From an uncultured Finegoldia sp. (GTDB lineage: Bacteria > Bacillota > Clostridia > Tissierellales > Peptoniphilaceae): 17,827 nucleotides of DNA. How positions within the stretch are numbered: the first letter of the stretch is position 1; every line of letters starts with the position of its first letter. The notes under the pieces were generated by a model. That model saw only the letters and a program-made list of their open reading frames with translations, had not been told where the DNA came from and did not search any database. The DNA lies in contig NZ_CAMXVC010000035.1 of assembly GCF_947252345.1 (NCBI RefSeq), positions 1 to 17,827 of the forward strand, in the 5' to 3' direction. Below, piece after piece: positions 14,435 through 17,827 of this stretch. Both the position numbers and the translations under genes were made by a program.

Positions 14435-14800
14435 TATAAATTGTATGAAAGCACAGGCTGTGGACAAGATAATCGCCACGTTGTAATCGAGTTCGAAAAA
14501 ATTTCTCGCAAAATTTGCCATCAATATCGCAAATACTGTCAAGTTTACGAACACAACGTATTCGAGCTTTGATATTTTGTGTTTTACTATCTTATACGTC
14601 AAATAGAAAAGCATAATTATGAGCACAACTATTGTCACCGGTATCACGATGTTCATATCGACTTGTTGTTCAAAAACCATATTCTTATACATGATATGCC
14701 TTTGCATTCCCATTCTGTGTTTGGTGAAATAATGCACGATGAATATCGAAAGTATGGCTACTATTTGAATTACAGATAGTAATTTTCTGATAATTTTCAT
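14411..14800 (-). CDS. Small integral membrane protein coupled to the rhodanese gene
   Basis: A 129-residue protein with three or four hydrophobic segments: VIQIVAILSIFIVHYF near the start, NIVIPVTIVVLIIMLFYLTY in the middle, VFVNLTVFAILMANFA and a last one near the end. I do not recognise the family. Its ATG shares the A of the rhodanese stop (TAATG), and it has no strong ribosome site of its own, so it depends on translation of the rhodanese gene. This makes a linked role with the exported sulfurtransferase possible, but nothing in the sequence proves it. Confidence 0.7.
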   Translation of the reverse strand: MKIIRKLLSVIQIVAILSIFIVHYFTKHRMGMQRHIMYKNMVFEQQVDMNIVIPVTIVVLIIMLFYLTYKIVKHKISKLEYVVFVNLTVFAILMANFARNFFELDYNVAIILSTACAFIQFIKTTSSSY

Positions 14801-15888
14801 TATTTTGTCGCTCTGTCGTTTGGCAATTTGTCAACTGTTGTGAATTGTACATTCTTGTCTTTTGGGTCTCCGACTTGTACTGGAAGTTCTTTGTGCATTT
14901 GCCATTCATTCCATCCACCATCATATATTGTTGGGTTTAATCCGTTTTCAAATGCCATAAACCAAGGCAAAGTTGCTCTCCAACCTGTTCCACAGTAAAA
15001 AGACATTTCCTTGTCTGTTGAAATTCCTTGTTCTGCCCACATTTTTTTGATTTCGTCGAATGATTTGTATGTTCCGTCTGGGTTCGTGTAGTAGGACATA
15101 TCTGAATTGTCTTTTCCAGATTTTCCCCACAATGCTCCTTTTGGTTCTCCTGCTTTTGGAATGTAAGAATATCCCGATTCGATTCCTTTCCATTCTTTTT
15201 CGCTTCTAATTGAAATCAATTGGAAATTCTTGTCGTTTTTCAATTTGTCCTTTGCTTGGTCAAGTGAAATCAAATATTCTGGGTGAGCTGGGATTTTTGT
15301 GCCGAAATCTTTTACAGCAACTGGCTTGTTTTCTGTTGTTTCTGTTTCAAATCCTTTGTTTTTCCAAGCTTTGATGCCACCGTTTAGAATTTTAACGTGT
15401 TCAACTCCAGCATAAATATACGCAAATGCAACTCTTGTAGCTCCTGTGTTTGGTCCGTAAACTATGACTGTCTTATCCTTTGTAATTCCTTGTGAAAGCA
15501 ATGCTTTTTCGATTTCTTCTGGTTTTCTCAAATTCCAAATAGGTCCAGCTTCAATGGAATCTGTGTTGACATGGATGGCACCTTTGATGTGACCGTTTCC
15601 CTTCAAATAATCAGGACTGTCCTTGGCTTCTCCCCATGTTGCTTCGACCAAGACGTAATCTTTTACATCGCTCTTGCCGTCGATTACATCTTTTACATAT
15701 TGTGGGTCTACGAATATTTTTCGGTCGACTTGTTTATCAGATGAATCTTCCTTCTTTTCTTCCTTCTTTTCTTCGGATTTTTGTTCTGTTTTTTTGTTGT
15801 CGGCTTTTTCATCAGATTTTTTGTCACAAGATGTGAAAATCATTCCAACAACAACTGCCATCAACATAAATTTAAATAGTTTTTTCAT
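14800..15888 (-). CDS. Exported two-domain rhodanese (sulfurtransferase) lipoprotein
   Basis: A 362-residue protein. The signal peptide ends in FTSC (lipid cysteine 21, an unusual F at the -3 position), followed by a K/E-rich linker to about residue 55. Two rhodanese domains follow. The C-terminal one carries the active loop CGTGWR (299-304) with the sulfur-carrying cysteine C299; the N-terminal one has VYGPNTGATR at the matching loop, with no cysteine, as is usual in tandem-domain rhodaneses where only the second domain works. It would transfer sulfur (thiosulfate to cyanide in the standard assay) outside the membrane. ATG 15888 follows GGAGG; the frame upstream to 15939 has no ribosome site. 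It is the first gene of a pair with the membrane protein at 14411. Confidence 0.88.
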   Translation of the reverse strand: MKKLFKFMLMAVVVGMIFTSCDKKSDEKADNKKTEQKSEEKKEEKKEDSSDKQVDRKIFVDPQYVKDVIDGKSDVKDYVLVEATWGEAKDSPDYLKGNGHIKGAIHVNTDSIEAGPIWNLRKPEEIEKALLSQGITKDKTVIVYGPNTGATRVAFAYIYAGVEHVKILNGGIKAWKNKGFETETTENKPVAVKDFGTKIPAHPEYLISLDQAKDKLKNDKNFQLISIRSEKEWKGIESGYSYIPKAGEPKGALWGKSGKDNSDMSYYTNPDGTYKSFDEIKKMWAEQGISTDKEMSFYCGTGWRATLPWFMAFENGLNPTIYDGGWNEWQMHKELPVQVGDPKDKNVQFTTVDKLPNDRATK

Positions 15889-15917
15889 ATTTCCTCCAAT
15901 AATTTTTTTACAAAAAT

Positions 15918-15926
15918 ATTTTACCA
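15918..15926 (-). promoter_or_regulatory. Extended -10 promoter of the rhodanese gene
   Basis: The minus strand reads TGGTAAAAT: an extended TGn motif before TAAAAT at 15923-15918. The -35 region is poor. It diverges from the promoter at 15973. Confidence 0.45.
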
Positions 15927-15972
15927 CATCACATCCCAAATCTTTTATTGCGTTTTTTTATAAATCAAAAAA

Positions 15973-15981
15973 TGGTATAAT
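15973..15981 (+). promoter_or_regulatory. Extended -10 promoter of the DUF1275-DUF3841 operon
   Basis: TGGTATAAT: an extended TGn motif before TATAAT at 15976-15981, 26 bases before the start codon at 16007, with AAAAGG as ribosome site between. The -35 region is T-rich and not clear. Confidence 0.6.
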
Positions 15982-16006
15982 AAAACCAAATAAAAAGGTG
16001 ATATTA

Positions 16007-16666
16007 ATGAAACAAAAATCTGAAAGCATCGAGATAATGTTCATACTGACGCTCATTGGTGGTTTCTTGGACAGTTACAGCTATCTCACACGAGGAGGGG
16101 TTTTTGCCTTCGCACAGACGGGCAACATCGTCTTGTTGTCGATAAATATCTGCGAGGGAAATCTCGACAAGATAGCACGATACATTATGCCGATTATCGC
16201 ATTCATCATGGGTACGACTTTGGTTAGAATTTTCGAAAAAAAATACAAATATATGAAGATAGTTCATTGGAGGCAGGTTGTCCTAGTGTTTGAGGGGTTG
16301 TTCTTGTCGGTTGTCGGATTCATCCCCGACAATCTCAACAAAATCGCCTGTCTTTTCATATCGTTCGTCTGCGCCATGCAGATAGAGGCGTTTCGCCGAT
16401 TCAAAGGTGTAAATTTGATGACTACGATGTGCACCGGAAACCTCAAAAAAGCTACCGACGGACTTATCGACTACCTCTATGTCCGTGACATAACGCTCTT
16501 GCAGGGTTCAATCACGACGTATTCCGCAATCTTGTTGTTCATGCTCGGTTGTATAATCGGGACTTTAACATCGTTCAAATTTGGCACGAAATCCATTTTC
16601 TTTTTGCCAATTATAATATTTGTGGCATTCATAATAATGCACGAAACAGAAAGGAGTCGCAAATGA
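16007..16666 (+). CDS. DUF1275 (YoaK-family) membrane protein
   Basis: A 219-residue protein with about six membrane segments. The N-terminal pattern LTLIGGFLDSYSYLTRGGVF, then FAQTGNIVLL, and the later MTTMCTGNLKKATD are the signatures of DUF1275/YoaK proteins (G-x-x-D in the first segment, Q-T-G-N, then a second T-G-N). The family is of unknown transport or membrane role. ATG 16007 has AAAAGG upstream; the longer frame from 15674 runs back over the rhodanese gene and is not real. The stop overlaps the next start (ATGA), so the two are coupled. Confidence 0.88.
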   Translation: MKQKSESIEIMFILTLIGGFLDSYSYLTRGGVFAFAQTGNIVLLSINICEGNLDKIARYIMPIIAFIMGTTLVRIFEKKYKYMKIVHWRQVVLVFEGLFLSVVGFIPDNLNKIACLFISFVCAMQIEAFRRFKGVNLMTTMCTGNLKKATDGLIDYLYVRDITLLQGSITTYSAILLFMLGCIIGTLTSFKFGTKSIFFLPIIIFVAFIIMHETERSRK

Positions 16667-17313
16667 CCTTCAAACAAATGAGAAATCCGAACGAAAAAAA
16701 CGGCTACGTTATGCTTTTTACAATGCAGGACAAGCGCTCATTGGACGTGTTGAAAAAAGAAAAAAGATTCACCAACAAATTGGAGTACGCCAAGGAACAC
16801 TTCGACGATATTTACGAGTTTTTCAGAGAAAAATACACGTATTTTGTCAATAAAGCAGAAACAATTGTCGACAAACCTGATGACGTGAAGCTTCCGATTT
16901 GGTGCTCTGTCAGTTACCGCAACTGTATGAAACCCGATCCCGATTCCGTCGCTTACTGCATCAAAGTTCCCGCTGACAAGGTTGTATATCTCGATGGGCT
17001 AAAATGGGACTACGTCCTCAACAACCACTACGTCCCTCTCGACAAACAAGACCTCAACGATTACTACAAATACTTAAAAGACCACAGAATGCCCAATCCA
17101 TTTCTAATAGGCTCACCGGATTATCGTTATTTGTATCCGCAAGAATACAAAAAAATCACCGATTCCTACGACAGAATATTCGACATTGACAACTGGGACA
17201 TATTCGCCGTACAAGCAAACATCTGGGAGTTCACCGAAGATATGGTGATAAAAGTGTTCAACTACAAGGAGACAATCGACATATCAGAAGATGACCTCGA
17301 AAAATACTTGTAG
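16663..17313 (+). CDS. DUF3841-family protein
   Basis: A 216-residue soluble protein with no signal peptide. It resembles DUF3841: an N-terminal strand with MLFTMQDKRSLDVL, a middle piece LPIWCSVSYRNC and an extended aromatic-rich stretch up to WDYVLNNHYVPL. The family's function is unknown. AAGGAG at 16651-16656 supports ATG 16663, which overlaps the DUF1275 stop by four bases. Linkage to a YoaK-like membrane protein gives the only hint of context. Confidence 0.75.
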   Translation: MTFKQMRNPNEKNGYVMLFTMQDKRSLDVLKKEKRFTNKLEYAKEHFDDIYEFFREKYTYFVNKAETIVDKPDDVKLPIWCSVSYRNCMKPDPDSVAYCIKVPADKVVYLDGLKWDYVLNNHYVPLDKQDLNDYYKYLKDHRMPNPFLIGSPDYRYLYPQEYKKITDSYDRIFDIDNWDIFAVQANIWEFTEDMVIKVFNYKETIDISEDDLEKYL

Positions 17314-17320
17314 AAAATCT

Positions 17321-17391
17321 GAAAAATCAAAAATTTCAGAAAAATCAAAAATTTCAGAAAAATCAAAAATTTCGGAAAAATCAAAAAATCT
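17321..17391. repeat. AT-rich 18-bp tandem repeat
   Basis: Three and a half head-to-tail units of GAAAAATCAAAAATTTCA at 17321-17338, 17339-17356, 17357-17374 (last base G) and a partial fourth from 17375. It lies between a stop codon and its terminator. Slippage product or protein-binding site; not CRISPR, since there are no spacers. Confidence 0.85.
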
Positions 17392-17403
17392 ATAATATCA
17401 ATC

Positions 17404-17434
17404 AATAGCCAGTGTAATCATTGGCTATTTTTTT
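17404..17434 (+). terminator. Terminator of the DUF1275-DUF3841 operon
   Basis: AATAGCCA (17404-17411) pairs with TGGCTATT (17422-17429), followed by Ts. It is about 90 bases after the DUF3841 stop, past the tandem repeat. Confidence 0.8.
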
Positions 17435-17450
17435 GTATTCATTTGCAAAC

Positions 17451-17474
17451 AAAAAAGAGAGTATCGCTACTCTC
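17451..17474 (-). terminator. Terminator of the LPKAG surface-protein gene
   Basis: GAGAGTA (17457-17463) and TACTCTC (17468-17474) around a four-base loop; the minus strand then runs into six Ts. Confidence 0.8.
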
Positions 17475-17500
17475 ATTTTTGTGTGAATGTCTATTCAATT

Positions 17501-17827
17501 TTATCTGTCTTCGTCTTTTTTCTTCAATCCGAGGAAAGCCCCTGCTGCTGACAACAATCCAGCTATTGATAGCGTGAATGTTTCTGCTGTGCTTCCTGCT
17601 TTTGGCAATTTCTTTGCTCGTTTCGAAGGGCTGTTGGCAACTTCTTTTCCGTTCAATTGTGCTTTTGCTTTTTCGAGATTTGCAAGTGCTTTGTTGACTT
17701 CTTCTTGTGTTGCTTTTTTGTTTGCTAGTACTTCTTTTGCCTTCTTCAACGCTTTTTCGTAGTTGTATTTTTTGTCTTTGTCGGCGTTCTTGTACTTTTT
17801 AGTTTCCTTCGTCGCTACTGAATTGTT
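17501..17827 (-). CDS. 3' end of a sortase-anchored FIVAR-type surface protein (partial)
   Basis: The last 108 codons of a gene whose start lies beyond the window edge. The visible part begins in a lysine-rich segment, followed by YEKALKKAKEVLANKKATQE and ALANLEKAKAQLNG, the FIVAR-type three-helix module of surface adhesins. The end is a cell-wall sorting signal: LPKAG, a hydrophobic span and a basic tail (LKKKDEDR). LPKAG replaces the usual threonine of LPxTG by alanine. Sortase would cut there and link the protein to peptidoglycan. What the protein binds cannot be said from this end. Confidence 0.9.
   Translation of the reverse strand, partial: NNSVATKETKKYKNADKDKKYNYEKALKKAKEVLANKKATQEEVNKALANLEKAKAQLNGKEVANSPSKRAKKLPKAGSTAETFTLSIAGLLSAAGAFLGLKKKDEDR

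Noticed and set aside
15674..16006. Longer N-terminus of the DUF1275 protein
   Set aside because: It overlaps the rhodanese gene in antisense; the internal ATG at 16007 has a promoter and ribosome site and starts at the family's usual position.
17321..17391. CRISPR-like array
   Set aside because: Units are contiguous with no spacers and there are no cas genes.
1..17827. tRNA, rRNA or riboswitch
   Set aside because: No cloverleaf, ribosomal RNA or known riboswitch core was seen in any intergenic stretch by eye; a covariance-model scan would be needed to rule out small RNAs.

Overview
The window looks like chromosome of a low-GC, Gram-positive anaerobe. Ribosome binding sites are strong (AAGGAGG-type), genes are AT-rich, exported lipoproteins carry lipoboxes, and the right edge holds a FIVAR-type surface protein with an LPKAG cell-wall sorting signal. 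Together with DUF1659/DUF2922/YvrJ and DUF3139 genes, this suggests a Peptoniphilaceae-like member of the Firmicutes (Finegoldia or a relative). The family-level placement is inference; the Firmicutes placement is firm.

Left third (1-7916): a defence and mobile region. A secreted-protein gene appears broken after about 13 codons (124-174). It is followed by a Dam/DpnM-type adenine methyltransferase with an N-terminal helix-turn-helix (230-1300) and an unrecognised partner gene (1309-1845). Next come a truncated copy of a histidine-triad gene tail fused to a truncated IS200-like element (1890-2409). Then follows a second restriction-modification locus: a small XRE regulator, a 495-residue HNH nuclease and, convergent to them, a 787-residue methyltransferase with two catalytic heads led by another XRE regulator with a perfect 15-bp palindromic operator (2573-6969). 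A decayed IS200/IS605-type transposase copy (7283-7753) closes the block. It sits directly against the tail of the intact histidine-triad gene, so the tail and the IS end are present twice, in direct orientation, on either side of the second locus.

Middle (7980-12750): a zinc-acquisition operon on the minus strand: ZnuA/AdcA-type lipoprotein, ABC ATPase, ABC-3 permease, then a 768-residue lipoprotein with seven HxxHxH motifs (Pht-like). Genes overlap or are separated by 8 bp. The promoter carries two Fur-family-like 7-1-7 operators, one over the -35 region and one in the leader, so zinc-responsive repression by Zur is the best guess. The likely flow of metal is from the Pht-like protein at the surface to the binding protein and then through the permease.

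Right third (12784-17827): small conserved genes of unknown role (YvrJ, DUF2922 and DUF1659 in one minus-strand operon), two tandem DUF3139 membrane-anchored paralogues, a two-domain rhodanese lipoprotein coupled by a TAATG overlap to a small membrane protein, a DUF1275 (YoaK-type) membrane protein coupled by an ATGA overlap to a DUF3841 protein, an AT-rich 18-bp tandem repeat, and the 3' end of the LPKAG surface protein. No tRNA, rRNA or CRISPR array was seen.
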